From CAZHJG01 sp964533425 (GTDB lineage: Bacteria; Patescibacteriota; Saccharimonadia; Saccharimonadales; UBA4665): 64,000 nt of DNA. The position numbers were made by a program, and so were the translations under genes. The notes below the pieces were generated by a model, which saw nothing but the letters and a program-made list of their open reading frames with translations, searched no databases and had not been told where the DNA came from. The stretch spans positions 1 through 64,000 of the forward strand of contig CAZHJG010000001.1 in the NCBI GenBank assembly GCA_964533425.1, in the 5' to 3' direction. Below, piece after piece: positions 1 to 9,256 of the stretch (the stretch's first letter is position 1; each line of letters opens with the position of its first letter).

Positions 1-1214
1 GCCATGCCGCCGACCGTGAAGGTCACGACGAAGCCAATGAACCACATCATCGGCGTCGCGAACTTAATGCGCCCGCGGTACATGGTGAACAGCCAGTTGA
101 AGATTTTAACACCGGTGGGGATGGCGATAATCATAGTCATAATGCCAAAGAAGGCGTTGACGTCAGCCCCGGCTCCCATGGTAAAGAAGTGGTGCAGCCA
201 GACGACGTATGACAGGAACGTAATGGCGCCGAGGGCCAGCACCATCGAGGTGTAGCCGAAGAGCCTTTTGCGCGAGAACGTCGACACGACCTCGCTGAAG
301 ACGCCAAAGGCTGGTAGCACGAGGATATAGACTTCGGGATGCCCCCAGGCCCAGATGAGATTGACGTACATCATGGCGTTGCCGCCGCCGCTGGCGGTGA
401 AGAAGTGCATGCCGAGGGTGCGGTCGAGGGCCAGCAGCGCCAGGGTGACGGTCAGGATGGGAAAGGCGAAGACCACCAGCGTCATGGCGTCCAGGATGCT
501 CCAGCAGAACAATGGCATTTTCATCAGGCTCATGCCGGGCGCGCGCATTCTAAGAATCGTCACCAGGAAGTTGATACCGGAGAGTAAACTCCCGACCCCG
601 GCAATCTGTAGCGCCCAGATCCAGTAGTCGACACCGACGCCCGGACTGTAAGCCAGCTCGCTGAGCGGCGGATAGGCCAGCCAGCCAGCGGCCGAGAATT
701 CACCGAGCATCAGGCTGAGGTTGATGAGCGCCATACCGGCAAAGAACAGCCAGAAGCTGACAGAATTAAGAAACGGGAAAGCCACGTCCCGCGAGCCGAT
801 CTGCAGCGGCATAATTAGGTTGATTAGCCCGAACATCAGGCCCATGGCCACGAAGAAAATCATGATGGTGCCGTGCGCCGAGAAGATCTGCTGGAAATGG
901 TTGGCGTCGAGGTAGCCGTGGTTGTTGCCGACGGAGACGGCTTGCTGGCCACGCAGGAGTGCGGCGTCGCCCAGGCCTCTGAGCAGCATCACCAGGGCCA
1001 CGATGACGTACATCAGCCCAATCTTCTTGTGATCGAGCGAAGTCAACCAGTCCTTCCAGAGCCAGGTCCAACGCTTTTTGTAGGTGATGAAGCTGGCCAG
1101 CGCCAGCAGCGCGAAGACCATGGTCAGGGCGCCACCGCGGGTGATGGCGTCGTGCGGGAAGGCGCTCCAAGTCAGCCGACCGAGCAGATTGCCGAACAGA
1201 CTACTTACTGGCAT
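1..1214 (-). CDS. cyoB: Cytochrome bo3 ubiquinol oxidase subunit I (partial, 3' end outside window)
   Basis: Catalytic haem-copper subunit that oxidises quinol and reduces O2 while pumping protons. Reading the minus strand from an ATG at 1214 gives 404 codons open to the window edge. Visible hallmarks are [11 protein letters not shown] near the N-terminus, [11 protein letters not shown] (low-spin haem histidine), the [12 protein letters not shown] block (CuB histidine and the tyrosine cross-linked to it) and [13 protein letters not shown] (the paired CuB histidines). The protein follows the E. coli CyoB pattern closely, including [15 protein letters not shown]. The start lies inside cyoA and overlaps its stop by 14 bases, so the two are translationally coupled. 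The last third, with the haem o3 ligand helix, is missing only because the window ends. Confidence 0.97.
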   Translation of the reverse strand, partial: MPVSSLFGNLLGRLTWSAFPHDAITRGGALTMVFALLALASFITYKKRWTWLWKDWLTSLDHKKIGLMYVIVALVMLLRGLGDAALLRGQQAVSVGNNHGYLDANHFQQIFSAHGTIMIFFVAMGLMFGLINLIMPLQIGSRDVAFPFLNSVSFWLFFAGMALINLSLMLGEFSAAGWLAYPPLSELAYSPGVGVDYWIWALQIAGVGSLLSGINFLVTILRMRAPGMSLMKMPLFCWSILDAMTLVVFAFPILTVTLALLALDRTLGMHFFTASGGGNAMMYVNLIWAWGHPEVYILVLPAFGVFSEVVSTFSRKRLFGYTSMVLALGAITFLSYVVWLHHFFTMGAGADVNAFFGIMTMIIAIPTGVKIFNWLFTMYRGRIKFATPMMWFIGFVVTFTVGGM

Positions 1215-2073
1215 ACAGCGGCCCCATATACTTTAAAATAACATCGTTGTACAAGCCGTCGGTGACGGTCGAATAGACACTGACGGGATTATTCTCACTC
1301 GGCTGCACCAGCTTATTATACTGATTCATGCTCAGTTTGCTCGGCGAGGCTTTCACTTCACTGACCCAGTTGTCAAAATTAGTCTGACTTTCGGCGTCGG
1401 CAACGAAGTGCATGCCGCTGAATCCGGCGCCGCTGATGTTGGCCGACGAGCCGCGGTACTGCCCCGCCGAGTCGGCGATGAGGTGCAGCTGTGTGGACAT
1501 GCCCGGCATGGCGTAAATCTGGCCGCCGAGCTGTGGAATCCAGAAGGAGTTCATCGGCGCATCGGCGGTGATGTAGAAATCCACCGGCCGGTTCACCGGC
1601 AGTTTGACGTAATTAATGCTGGCCACGCCCTGCTCCGGATAGATGAACAACCATTTCCAATCGAGCGCGATGACCTGAATGTTCATGGGCTGACCGCCGA
1701 CGTCGAGCGGTTTTTTGGGGTCGAGTGCGTGGCTGCTGTTCCAGGCAATAATCGACAGCACCAGGATGATAGCCGACGGAATCCCCCACCAGGCCAACTC
1801 GGCAAACAGATTGCCACTGAGCTCGGGGCTATAGGTGGCCTTGTCGTTACCTTCCCGGTACCTTATGGAAATGACTGCGGTCATGACGAACACCGGAATA
1901 ACGACGAGCAGCCCGAGCAGCACGGTCACAATCATCAAATTCCGCTCTTTGCGCGCCACCAGTCCCTTGGGATTGAGCACAGCGATATTGGAGTGCCCCA
2001 GCTTCCACGCCAGCAGCGCCAGCACCACGCCAGCCGCCACCCCGCCCAAAACCACTTTATACTTTTTGTTCAA
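1201..2073 (-). CDS. cyoA: Cytochrome bo3 ubiquinol oxidase subunit II
   Basis: Subunit II of the quinol oxidase, 290 aa, with a hydrophobic N-terminal segment (about residues 8-24), a second membrane span near residues 45-70 and a periplasmic cupredoxin-fold domain. The CuA copper ligands of cytochrome c oxidases are absent: the region that would carry the two cysteines reads [14 protein letters not shown], as expected for a quinol oxidase. [10 protein letters not shown] and [17 protein letters not shown] are family blocks. Unlike E. coli CyoA there is no lipobox cysteine after the first hydrophobic stretch. The start appears to be TTG at 2073: in that frame an upstream TGA leaves no ATG, and GAGG lies 8 bases before it. 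It is the first gene of the visible cyo operon. Confidence 0.95.
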   Translation of the reverse strand: MNKKYKVVLGGVAAGVVLALLAWKLGHSNIAVLNPKGLVARKERNLMIVTVLLGLLVVIPVFVMTAVISIRYREGNDKATYSPELSGNLFAELAWWGIPSAIILVLSIIAWNSSHALDPKKPLDVGGQPMNIQVIALDWKWLFIYPEQGVASINYVKLPVNRPVDFYITADAPMNSFWIPQLGGQIYAMPGMSTQLHLIADSAGQYRGSSANISGAGFSGMHFVADAESQTNFDNWVSEVKASPSKLSMNQYNKLVQPSENNPVSVYSTVTDGLYNDVILKYMGPLYASK

Positions 2074-2146
2074 CCCATGAGCCTCAAGTCAAAATACTCA
2101 TGTTTATTTTATCATAGTAAGCGATGATCATCCTTGGAGTGGTAAA

Positions 2147-2620
2147 ATGGCAGCAATGGACAAAGTAAACAAAAAGGCGAAGGTTTGGTTGTGGGCGGGG
2201 GTGACGCTGGTACTGTGCGTGGCCATAGTGCCATTGGCTATCTGGGTGACGCATACGCAGACGGCGCAAACGGCTAACGGCGAGGCGCGGTGTGATACGC
2301 AGGCTGAGACCCGGGCGGCGCATGTCTATCATGTGGTCATGCAGGATGAGAAAGCGACGCCGCAGCATACTTTGGCGAAGCTGTGCGATAAGTTAGTTAT
2401 TACCAATCTTGACCCTAAGGAGCGGCTGGTGGCGTTCGGCCCGCACGAGCACCACGTTTCGTACGACGGCGTCTCGGAGCGCATCCTAGCCCAAGGCCAG
2501 AGCCTGACGATCACCCTGATTCAACCCGGCACCTTTTACTTCCACGACCACACCGACGACATCGTGAACGGCACGTTCACCGTTGCTAACACGCCCCTAT
2601 CGGCGGCTCCGCTTAACTAG
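2147..2620 (+). CDS. Membrane-anchored cupredoxin-like protein
   Basis: A 157-aa protein with one N-terminal transmembrane helix (about residues 12-34) and an exported domain resembling plastocyanin-type cupredoxins. The likely copper-site region is the C-terminal GTFYFHDHTDD together with an upstream EHHVSYDG segment; the usual Cys ligand is not obvious between them, so either the site is unusual or copper is not bound. The start ATG at 2147 is preceded by GGAGTGGT; a second ATG lies 9 bases on. It is divergent from cyoA, suggesting a role in electron transfer or copper handling for the oxidase, but this is inferred from position only. Its 3' end overlaps the convergent kinase gene by 8 bases. 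Confidence 0.75.
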   Translation: MAAMDKVNKKAKVWLWAGVTLVLCVAIVPLAIWVTHTQTAQTANGEARCDTQAETRAAHVYHVVMQDEKATPQHTLAKLCDKLVITNLDPKERLVAFGPHEHHVSYDGVSERILAQGQSLTITLIQPGTFYFHDHTDDIVNGTFTVANTPLSAAPLN

Positions 2621-3641
2621 TGGGCTTGGCGGTCTCCGCAGCTGGCAATGAAACAGTGGCGGTAGTGCCCTTGCCGACCTGGCTGCTGAGCGTGATGTGG
2701 CCGTCGTGGACGTCGGCGATCATTTTGGCTATGGAGAGACCTAGGCCGTAGCCTTCGGTTTTGGTCTTGTTGCGGGAGCTTTCGGCGCGGTAGAAGCGGT
2801 TAAATACTTGGTCGAGGGCCTCGGGGGCGATGCCAGAGCCATGATCGGTGACGCTGAATTCCACGTGCTCGCCGGCCGGCTGGCTGCTGACTGTCACGGT
2901 GCTGTCTGCCGGGCTGTACTTGATGGCGTTATCGAGCAGGATGACGAGCAGCTGTACCAGGCTTTCGCGGTCGCCGCTGACGGTGGCGGGCGTGACGTGG
3001 CTTTCAAACTTCACCTTGCCGGCGTTAGCAGCCGAACCGATGTGGTCGAGCGCCTGCTCCACGACATCTTTGTTTTGAAGTGGCTTGAAGGCTTGTTGGA
3101 GTTCGTCGGTTTCCAGCCGTGTTAAACGCAGCAAGTTATTGATCAGCGCCTCAATTTTGCTCACTTCCTCGAGGTTACTGGTGAGCGTGCTCCGCAGCTC
3201 GTCTTTGCCGGCTTTTTTGTTCATGAGCGCCACTTCGCTCTCCATGCGCAGGGCCGTCAAAGGCGTCCGTAATTCATGGCTTACATCAGAAGTGAAGCGC
3301 TTTTGCTGCTCGTGGGCTTCTTCGATCGGCTCCAGGGTGCGACGAGCCAAAAAATAGCTGGCAAAACCGGCGCCGACGAAGACGATGACGTTAAAGCCGA
3401 CCAGCCGGAGCAGTATGCGATGGGCGCCGCTGTCGTAATCAGTTGTCGGTGGCGGGAGGCCGAGGTGTGGATTGTCCTCAAAAATTGGGAAGCGACTGTA
3501 GATACGCTGGGTTTCACGGTTCAGACCGCGTTTGAGCTCGCCCGTGGCCACGTTATAGAGTGCGGCGCTGAAGATCAGGCTGATGACCATGACCAAGGCC
3601 AGGTACCACATGGTGAGTTTGAAGGTGGCGGAACGAAACAT
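2613..3641 (-). CDS. Sensor histidine kinase (OmpR-partner type)
   Basis: A 342-aa membrane sensor kinase. Two transmembrane helices (about residues 10-30 and 78-98) enclose a short extracytoplasmic loop of about 45 residues. They are followed by a HisKA dimerisation domain with SHELRTPLTALR (phosphorylated His122), then a HATPase domain with the N box LLDNAIKYSP, G1 DHGSGIAPE and G2 GYGLGLSIAKMI. The gene starts one base after the stop of the response regulator at 3643, so the pair forms one operon. The ligand is unknown. The short sensor loop and the location beside cyoAB and the cupredoxin make a redox, copper or envelope signal plausible but unproven. Confidence 0.95.
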   Translation of the reverse strand: MFRSATFKLTMWYLALVMVISLIFSAALYNVATGELKRGLNRETQRIYSRFPIFEDNPHLGLPPPTTDYDSGAHRILLRLVGFNVIVFVGAGFASYFLARRTLEPIEEAHEQQKRFTSDVSHELRTPLTALRMESEVALMNKKAGKDELRSTLTSNLEEVSKIEALINNLLRLTRLETDELQQAFKPLQNKDVVEQALDHIGSAANAGKVKFESHVTPATVSGDRESLVQLLVILLDNAIKYSPADSTVTVSSQPAGEHVEFSVTDHGSGIAPEALDQVFNRFYRAESSRNKTKTEGYGLGLSIAKMIADVHDGHITLSSQVGKGTTATVSLPAAETAKPTS

Positions 3642-3642
3642 G

Positions 3643-4323
3643 TTATTGAGCGCTTAGTTTATAGCCGAACCCTCGCATAGTATGGAGTAATGGTTTGGCT
3701 TTAGGAAACGGTCGGTCGATTTTGTTACGCAGGTAGCCGATGTAGACCTCGATGGTGTTCGGCAGAATGTCGGCGTCCTGGTCCCAGACGTGGTTGATAA
3801 TCATATCTTTGGTGATGACCTGACCTGGGTGGTGCATGAAGTATTCAAGCAGCGAGAATTCTTTGTGTGACAGCTTGATAGCGATATCGCCGCGGCGGAC
3901 TTCGTAATTTTCGGGGTTTAGGCTGAGATCTTCAACGGCCAGCTCGGTGCCAACTTGGGTTGGCGGGCGGCGGAGTAGGGCGCGGACCCGGGCGGTCAGC
4001 TCGTCGAATGAAAACGGCTTGACCAGATAATCGTCAGCGCCGGCGTTAAGCCCTTCCACGCGGTCGCCGATGGTGCCGCGGGCGGTCAGCATCAGAATGG
4101 GCGTGTGCACATCCTCGCTGCGGAGCTTCTGACACAGCGACACGCCATCCATGCTGCCGGGCAACATGCGGTCGAGCACGATGGCGTCATAATCCGGGTC
4201 GCGGGCATATGACAGGCCGCTATCGGCGTCGTGCACCATGTCCACGGCATAACCCTTGAGCTCCAAACCGCGCTTAACGGCCTGGGCGATCTTGGGTTCG
4301 TCTTCGATAACCAGTATTCTCAT
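3643..4323 (-). CDS. OmpR/PhoB-family response regulator
   Basis: A 226-aa regulator with an N-terminal receiver (acidic pair ED at residues 8-9, phospho-acceptor Asp51 in VLDRMLPG, conserved Lys102 in YLVKPF) and a C-terminal winged-helix DNA-binding domain ending in TMRGFGYKLS. It is the first gene of the operon with the downstream histidine kinase. On the minus strand a TATAAT box lies just upstream and AGGAG sits at about -8 from the ATG, so the untranslated leader would be very short. Targets cannot be read from the sequence; the neighbouring cyo genes are candidates. Confidence 0.96.
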   Translation of the reverse strand: MRILVIEDEPKIAQAVKRGLELKGYAVDMVHDADSGLSYARDPDYDAIVLDRMLPGSMDGVSLCQKLRSEDVHTPILMLTARGTIGDRVEGLNAGADDYLVKPFSFDELTARVRALLRRPPTQVGTELAVEDLSLNPENYEVRRGDIAIKLSHKEFSLLEYFMHHPGQVITKDMIINHVWDQDADILPNTIEVYIGYLRNKIDRPFPKAKPLLHTMRGFGYKLSAQ

Positions 4324-4378
4324 CAGCTCCTATTATATGACGCTGCTTGAAAAATAGCTGTAAAGCCGGCCGGAACGT

Positions 4379-5734
4379 TCAGGCGGCTACTTTCCAGCGC
4401 TCGGGGCGGGTTGTCTCAACCGACGGTGGGGTGTATGTGATGCCCCGTTGTTTGGCAGCGTCAATGAAGAAGCTGCGTAGGCGTGGAGCGATGTGGTGAC
4501 GGTACTTCGAGCCACTGAAGATGCCGTAGTGGCCGGCGGTTGGCTCGAGGTAGTGGAACTGCTTGGCGGCCGGGATGCCGGAACACAAGCGGTGGGCGGC
4601 CGTGGTGTGGCCCGGTGGCGAGATGTCGTCTTCTCCGCCCTCGACGGTCATCAGGTGCAGGTTTTTGATTGCGGCGGGATTCACCGCGTGGCCACGGTGC
4701 GTCATGGTGCCGTTAGCCAGCTGGGCTTCTTTAAATACCATGTCGAAAGTGTCCAGGTAGTAGTCGGCGAAGAGGCTGAAAACCGCGAAATATTCTTGGT
4801 AAAACGCGGCGGATCTGTCGGCCTGGTCGTCATTGCCCAGCCAGCGGTTGTGCCACTGATCAAGATGGGCGTTTAGGTGATCCATCGGATTCATGGCCAA
4901 GAAAGCTTGCAGTTGTATCTCCGCCGGATAGGCTAAGCGGCCCACACCAGCGTGCTCGGTACCGATTTTGCCGATAACCGTCTTCATGAGCGATTCTCGG
5001 TCGTTGCGATTTACAAAGTCAGTTATTTTACTCTCGGCGGCGTTCAGGTCTATGGGGCCGCCCATCAAGGTTACGCTCAGCGGCAGCGCCTCTGGTTGCG
5101 TCTCGGCCATGACGGACAGCGCGGCTAAAACCGGCACGGTTGGCTGGCAGATGGCCATGACGTGGGTGTCCGGCCCGGCGTGTTTCATGATGTCGATAGC
5201 ATGGTCAACATACTCGGCAAAGCCGAACGGACCGGCTGCTTGCGGCACTTCTTCCGGGTACTTCCAGGTGGTAATGGACGCGTCGGCATTAGGCAGTAGC
5301 GCCCGCACGGTGTCGCGGTGCAAGGTGGCGTGATGTCCCGAGACGGCTGAAAACAGGAGCCCTTTAGGATCGTGGCGATCGATGTCCTGACGTTCAAAGT
5401 TGATTACCTGGCAAAAGTCGGTCTCGAAGGTCACTTTTTCTTCTACAGCCACTTCCCTGCCTTCGATCATGGTAGTGTTCAGGCCAAATTTGGGCTTGGG
5501 CTGTTGCTCAGTCAGCTGCGCAGAAATCTCTAGCGTGGCTTCCACCGCGCGACGGCCGTATGCCAATGCTGGCATATCTAGTCCGGTCTTAGCAATGATC
5601 GCGTCAGTAGCTTCCAGCGCCGCAATTGACGGTCCAAGCGTGGCTTCCAGGACGCTGTGCCCCAGCTGGCCATAAGCGCGCAGCAGTTCAATACCAGGGA
5701 TGAGGAAGGGGTTGTAATCTAGTGTTTCAGACAT
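4379..5734 (-). CDS. phaZ: Intracellular polyhydroxyalkanoate depolymerase
   Basis: A 451-aa cytoplasmic enzyme of the PhaZa1-type alpha/beta hydrolase family, which hydrolyses native PHB granules to hydroxyacids. The nucleophile is a cysteine in this family; here it is Cys196 in HVMAICQPTVPVLAA. The other triad residues are in VEGGEDDIS (Asp369 or Asp370) and TAGHYGIFSGS (His402). Further family blocks are TLMGGPIDLN, the MNPMDHLNAH segment and HRLCSGIPA. No signal peptide is seen, which fits an intracellular role. It is a single gene between the two-component pair and a flippase; no PHA synthase or phasin gene is in this window. A gene of this type is unexpected in a CPR genome and may have been acquired from a PHA-storing bacterium. 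Confidence 0.92.
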   Translation of the reverse strand: MSETLDYNPFLIPGIELLRAYGQLGHSVLEATLGPSIAALEATDAIIAKTGLDMPALAYGRRAVEATLEISAQLTEQQPKPKFGLNTTMIEGREVAVEEKVTFETDFCQVINFERQDIDRHDPKGLLFSAVSGHHATLHRDTVRALLPNADASITTWKYPEEVPQAAGPFGFAEYVDHAIDIMKHAGPDTHVMAICQPTVPVLAALSVMAETQPEALPLSVTLMGGPIDLNAAESKITDFVNRNDRESLMKTVIGKIGTEHAGVGRLAYPAEIQLQAFLAMNPMDHLNAHLDQWHNRWLGNDDQADRSAAFYQEYFAVFSLFADYYLDTFDMVFKEAQLANGTMTHRGHAVNPAAIKNLHLMTVEGGEDDISPPGHTTAAHRLCSGIPAAKQFHYLEPTAGHYGIFSGSKYRHHIAPRLRSFFIDAAKQRGITYTPPSVETTRPERWKVAA

Positions 5735-5742
5735 GGCAAGGT

Positions 5743-5771
5743 ATTATGTCATCTAGATTGCACAAACACAA
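5743..5771 (-). promoter_or_regulatory. Candidate promoter of phaZ
   Basis: On the minus strand TTGTGT (5771-5766) is followed after 17 bases by CATAAT (5748-5743). The -10 box ends 8 bases before the phaZ ATG at 5734, which would give a nearly leaderless mRNA. The match is partial and this is a prediction from sequence only. Confidence 0.4.
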
Positions 5772-5774
5772 CAC

Positions 5775-6641
5775 CTAGTCCTTCACTTTCAGCTGGCGCT
5801 GGGCGTGAGTGCCAAAGATGAAGAGCGCCATGATCAGCAGCAGCATGATGTACATGGCGCGGTCGATGATGTTGGCCGCCACAATGGTGCTCGACGATAT
5901 GTGGTGCAGGTGCTTGGAGAAAACCAGGAAGGCCTCGCGGAAACCGATGGCGCCGGGTGTTAACGACACGAACAACGCCATATTGGCGGCGCCGGTGTAC
6001 ACAATGGCCTGCCAGAACTGTGTGCCGGGCGCCACATTGACCAGCTCGGTGTAGTAGATGAGTACCATCAGGCAGACCTGAAACAGGGTTGCGAAGGCTA
6101 GATAGTACCAGCCATGCAGGTCCAAGTTCTGGACACGGGCCCGAACCCGGCTGTGCCGCCAAATTAGCCACAAAACAAGCAGGCCACCAGCCACCAGCGG
6201 GATCAGCCAGAATTTAAGCGACGAACTAAATAGGAAAATGCCGCTGAAGAGCGCGAAGAAAAAGTAGTACATAAAAGTGGCCGCGGCGAAGTTTTTCAGA
6301 TTCAAACCATACTTTTTCTTCAGGTACACAGCCCGGAAGGCCGGCCCGCTCTGCAGTGGTCCGAAGAAGTTGACAATCGAAGAGTACGCCGTAATCAGAA
6401 AGCTTTCAGAGCCAGGCAACGCAACGTCACATAACCGTAAACTAGCAATGGTGATGCCGGCCAAAGCCACCACCGTCAAGAGATACAAACCGAGCAGCAA
6501 CGCCAGCACCGGCCACGACAGCCGCCCCAGCTGCTCACGAACCGAAGGCTGCGACACAAAATAGTAGATAAAAAAGGCGATGGTAGCGCTGAGGACCGTC
6601 ACCATGGCGACGGCGCGCAACAAGCGGGATGACATAGTCAT
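5775..6641 (-). CDS. YbhN/UPF0104-family flippase-like membrane protein
   Basis: A 288-aa polytopic membrane protein with about seven or eight hydrophobic helices, matching the LPG_synthase_TM (UPF0104) fold: the signature LTPGAIGFREAFLV occurs near residue 235 and NFFGPLQSGPAFRAVYLKKK near residue 95. In MprF this domain flips aminoacylated lipids; stand-alone versions often sit with glycosyltransferases and are thought to move lipid-linked precursors. Two ATGs (ATGACTATG) compete as start. It is on the opposite strand from the GT-C-like gene just upstream. A second family member lies at 15162-16139, and an MprF-type synthase domain is encoded separately at 43125-44831. Confidence 0.85.
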   Translation of the reverse strand: MTMSSRLLRAVAMVTVLSATIAFFIYYFVSQPSVREQLGRLSWPVLALLLGLYLLTVVALAGITIASLRLCDVALPGSESFLITAYSSIVNFFGPLQSGPAFRAVYLKKKYGLNLKNFAAATFMYYFFFALFSGIFLFSSSLKFWLIPLVAGGLLVLWLIWRHSRVRARVQNLDLHGWYYLAFATLFQVCLMVLIYYTELVNVAPGTQFWQAIVYTGAANMALFVSLTPGAIGFREAFLVFSKHLHHISSSTIVAANIIDRAMYIMLLLIMALFIFGTHAQRQLKVKD

Positions 6642-6722
6642 ATACTACAATACCCGGTTTGTTTTCCGCAGGTTTAAGCTTACGCCCAGCTTTGCCGGTA
6701 TAATGGGTGCAGAGCACGACAT

Positions 6723-8243
6723 ATGCGAGCAAAAATAAACGCGCCCCAGCGGGCAGTACGACTGATTGCCAGTTCCAGATTTTTCTGGGGAATTGTGGCC
6801 CTGCTAATTCTGCAAGCCGCCTGGCTGGCCCTGAGCGGCCGCTATCCCATGGCCTTTGACGAGGATTTTCACTTTGGCATCATTCGTATTTATTCGCACC
6901 AGCTGAGTCCCTTTCTGCCTGGGCAGCCGGCGCATGCCGATGTATTCGGAGCAGTGGCCCGGGATCCGTCGTACTTGTATCACTACCTGATGAGTTTCCC
7001 GTACCGTTTTATCTCGCTGTTCACGCATGACCAGACGATTCAAGTAGTCGGGCTGCGGTTTATCGACATTGCGTTCTTTGTTTGTGGGCTGGTGCTGTTT
7101 CGGCGCTTGCTCTTGAAGACCGGAGCGCCGGCGGCTGTGGTCCACGTTAGTCTACTGGTGTTTGTGCTGTTGCCGGTCGTGCCGTGGTTGGCCGCGCAGA
7201 TCAATTATGACAATCTGCTGCTGCCGCTCACCGCCGGAGCCCTACTCCTGACCATCAGTTTTTCGGAGGAAATGCGCACCCGCAAACGGTTTAACACCAA
7301 ATTGCTGCTCGGGCTGCTCATACTCTGCCTGTTGACCAGTCTGGTCAAATACGCCTTCCTGCCCATCTTTGCAGCCATTGTGGTCTGCGTGCTGCTCTGC
7401 GTGCGCCAGACCTACCCGTCAGCCCGCAAGCTGCTGCTGTCCATTGGGTTTGGCTTCACGCTCATTACCCGCCGGGTGCAGTGGGCGCTGCTACTCGGCC
7501 TGGTCGTCAGCCTGGCGTTGTTTATGCAGCGTGATGGCTTGAACCTAGTGCATTATCACACGCCGGTGCCAGATTGCAGCAAGGTGCTGAGCGTCAAGGA
7601 GTGTAGCGCCTACGGCCCGTGGATTCGCGATTACGACTTCCAGATCAATAAGGTGGACGAGGAACACAGCCCCTTCGTTTTCACGGCTGACTGGCTGTAC
7701 GGCATGTGGCTGCGTCTCTTTTTTGCGGTCGGTGGGCCGGGCGTAGACTACCAAACGCGCGGGCCGTTGCTGCTGCCGGCGCTGGCCAGCATTGGCTTCG
7801 CGGCTGTCGGTGCCGTGGCGGCGGTAGTCTATGGGCAACGCGTATTCAAACGGTACAATGCGCCCGTGCTGTGGTTACTGGCGCTCACCTGCCTGTTCTA
7901 TGTGGCAGCGCTTTGGCTGGATGAATATCAAGCGTATGTGCGAACCGGCCAGCCAGTGGCCATCAACGGTCGCTACCTTTTGCCGGTGTTGCTGCCTGTG
8001 TTGGTTTTTTCTGGCTTGGCGCTGCATGAAGCTCTGAAGCACCGCATTAACCTTCAGCTAGCCGTGGCCGTGGTCGCCGTGGTGTCGCTGGCGTGGGGCG
8101 GTGGCGCGCTGACCTACATTTTACGCAGCAGCGATCGCTGGAACTGGGATAATCGAGCGGTCATGGACGCCAATCACGCCGTCCGGACTGTTGTCGCGCC
8201 GGTCACGCCCGGTTACCGCCAGACCACTATCTTTTTGCACTAA
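6723..8243 (+). CDS. GT-C-like polytopic membrane protein (putative glycosyltransferase)
   Basis: A 506-aa protein with an N-terminal signal-anchor, about ten further membrane helices and a large polar loop around residues 275-325. The first extracytoplasmic loop contains FDEDFHFGIIRIYS, an acidic motif placed like the catalytic DE/DxD site of GT39/GT83-type transferases that use polyprenyl-phosphate sugars. NGRYLLPVLLPVLVF near residue 420 also recalls this group. No close named family is evident to me. A TATAAT box at 6699-6704 precedes the ATG by 18 bases. It lies convergent to a GT2 enzyme that may supply lipid-phosphate sugar, suggesting cell-surface glycosylation. The acceptor is unknown. 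Confidence 0.7.
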   Translation: MRAKINAPQRAVRLIASSRFFWGIVALLILQAAWLALSGRYPMAFDEDFHFGIIRIYSHQLSPFLPGQPAHADVFGAVARDPSYLYHYLMSFPYRFISLFTHDQTIQVVGLRFIDIAFFVCGLVLFRRLLLKTGAPAAVVHVSLLVFVLLPVVPWLAAQINYDNLLLPLTAGALLLTISFSEEMRTRKRFNTKLLLGLLILCLLTSLVKYAFLPIFAAIVVCVLLCVRQTYPSARKLLLSIGFGFTLITRRVQWALLLGLVVSLALFMQRDGLNLVHYHTPVPDCSKVLSVKECSAYGPWIRDYDFQINKVDEEHSPFVFTADWLYGMWLRLFFAVGGPGVDYQTRGPLLLPALASIGFAAVGAVAAVVYGQRVFKRYNAPVLWLLALTCLFYVAALWLDEYQAYVRTGQPVAINGRYLLPVLLPVLVFSGLALHEALKHRINLQLAVAVVAVVSLAWGGGALTYILRSSDRWNWDNRAVMDANHAVRTVVAPVTPGYRQTTIFLH

Positions 8244-8260
8244 CGCCGTTCACCACCAGC

Positions 8261-9205
8261 TCAAGCTGAGAAACGGTGCCGCTTGGTTTGCTCCAGATTA
8301 TCTTCGGTCAAAACACGGTTGATGCGGATGAGATCGGCGATAATATTCAGTACCAGGCACAGGAAAGCGGCGATCATCAGGAGTGAGCCAATCAGCAGCG
8401 ACTGAATGTGCCCACGCGTCGTGCCGTCCTGCAGGCTAAAATAGAAAAAGCGAGCAAACGGAATAAGGCCGAAAGCGAATAGCAAGCCACCCAGCCAGCC
8501 AAAGACGATGTGCGGCCGGTACATAACATAGGCCCGCATAATGGTTATGGCTGATTTGCGGACGTGCTCCCAAGTTGACTTAAACAGGCGGGATTCGCGG
8601 GTCTTGGGGTTGGTGTCAACGGGGATGCTGACGACATGTAAGCCTTTATTGCCGGCCTGGATGATGGTTTCGGTGCAGTAGCTAAAACGGGTGATGGTAT
8701 TCAGGCGCATTAGGCTCTCCCGGCTGTAGGCCCGAAAGCCACTGGCGGCATCGGGCAACTGCAGGCCAGCTGCTTTGCTGACCACGGCGCTGCCCACCCG
8801 CTGCAGGAGCTTTTTGGTGGCTGAAAAGTGCTCGATCTTGTGCGTCTGGCGGTCGGCGATGACGATGTCGGCCTCGCCGTTAATGATGGGCTGAACCAGA
8901 TCACCAATGCGTTGCTGGGGGTACTGGTTGTCGCCGTCGGTGTTCACCACGATATCCGCGCCTAATTCCAACGCCTTCAGTACGCCGTCATGGAAGGCGC
9001 GACCGAGACCTTCGTTGCGTACATGACGCACAAAGTGTTTGACGCCGTGTTGCTTGGCAACTTCGACCGTTTTGTCGGTGGAGCCGTCGTCAATAATCAA
9101 TACCTCGATGTCATCAACACCAGGCATCTTACGCGGAATGCTGTCGAGCACCATGGCCAAGGTGCCCTCTTCATTCAGGCAGGGGATTTGCACAACTACT
9201 TTCAT
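8261..9205 (-). CDS. GT2 glycosyltransferase with C-terminal membrane anchor (DPM1/GtrB-like)
   Basis: A 314-aa enzyme. The N-terminal GT-A domain has VQIPCLNEEGTL, IDDGSTDKT and the metal-binding VNTDGDNQYPQ; SGFRAYSRESL is a further polyprenol-phosphate glycosyltransferase block. Two C-terminal membrane helices (about residues 228-250 and 262-285) resemble GtrB/DPM-type enzymes that load a sugar onto undecaprenyl phosphate. Such a product would feed GT-C transferases like the convergent neighbour at 6723-8243, which ends 18 bases away. The sugar cannot be deduced. Confidence 0.88.
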   Translation of the reverse strand: MKVVVQIPCLNEEGTLAMVLDSIPRKMPGVDDIEVLIIDDGSTDKTVEVAKQHGVKHFVRHVRNEGLGRAFHDGVLKALELGADIVVNTDGDNQYPQQRIGDLVQPIINGEADIVIADRQTHKIEHFSATKKLLQRVGSAVVSKAAGLQLPDAASGFRAYSRESLMRLNTITRFSYCTETIIQAGNKGLHVVSIPVDTNPKTRESRLFKSTWEHVRKSAITIMRAYVMYRPHIVFGWLGGLLFAFGLIPFARFFYFSLQDGTTRGHIQSLLIGSLLMIAAFLCLVLNIIADLIRINRVLTEDNLEQTKRHRFSA

Positions 9206-9256
9206 AGGTCTCTAATCTTACCAGTATAGCGTACGATCATGGCTTCGGGCGAACGC

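Noticed and set aside
339..1170. Open frames on both strands in the first 1.2 kb (for example 339-587 plus and 766-1170 minus).
   Set aside because: The minus frame from 1214 gives an unmistakable CyoB with all haem and copper motifs; the others are out-of-frame or antisense shadows.
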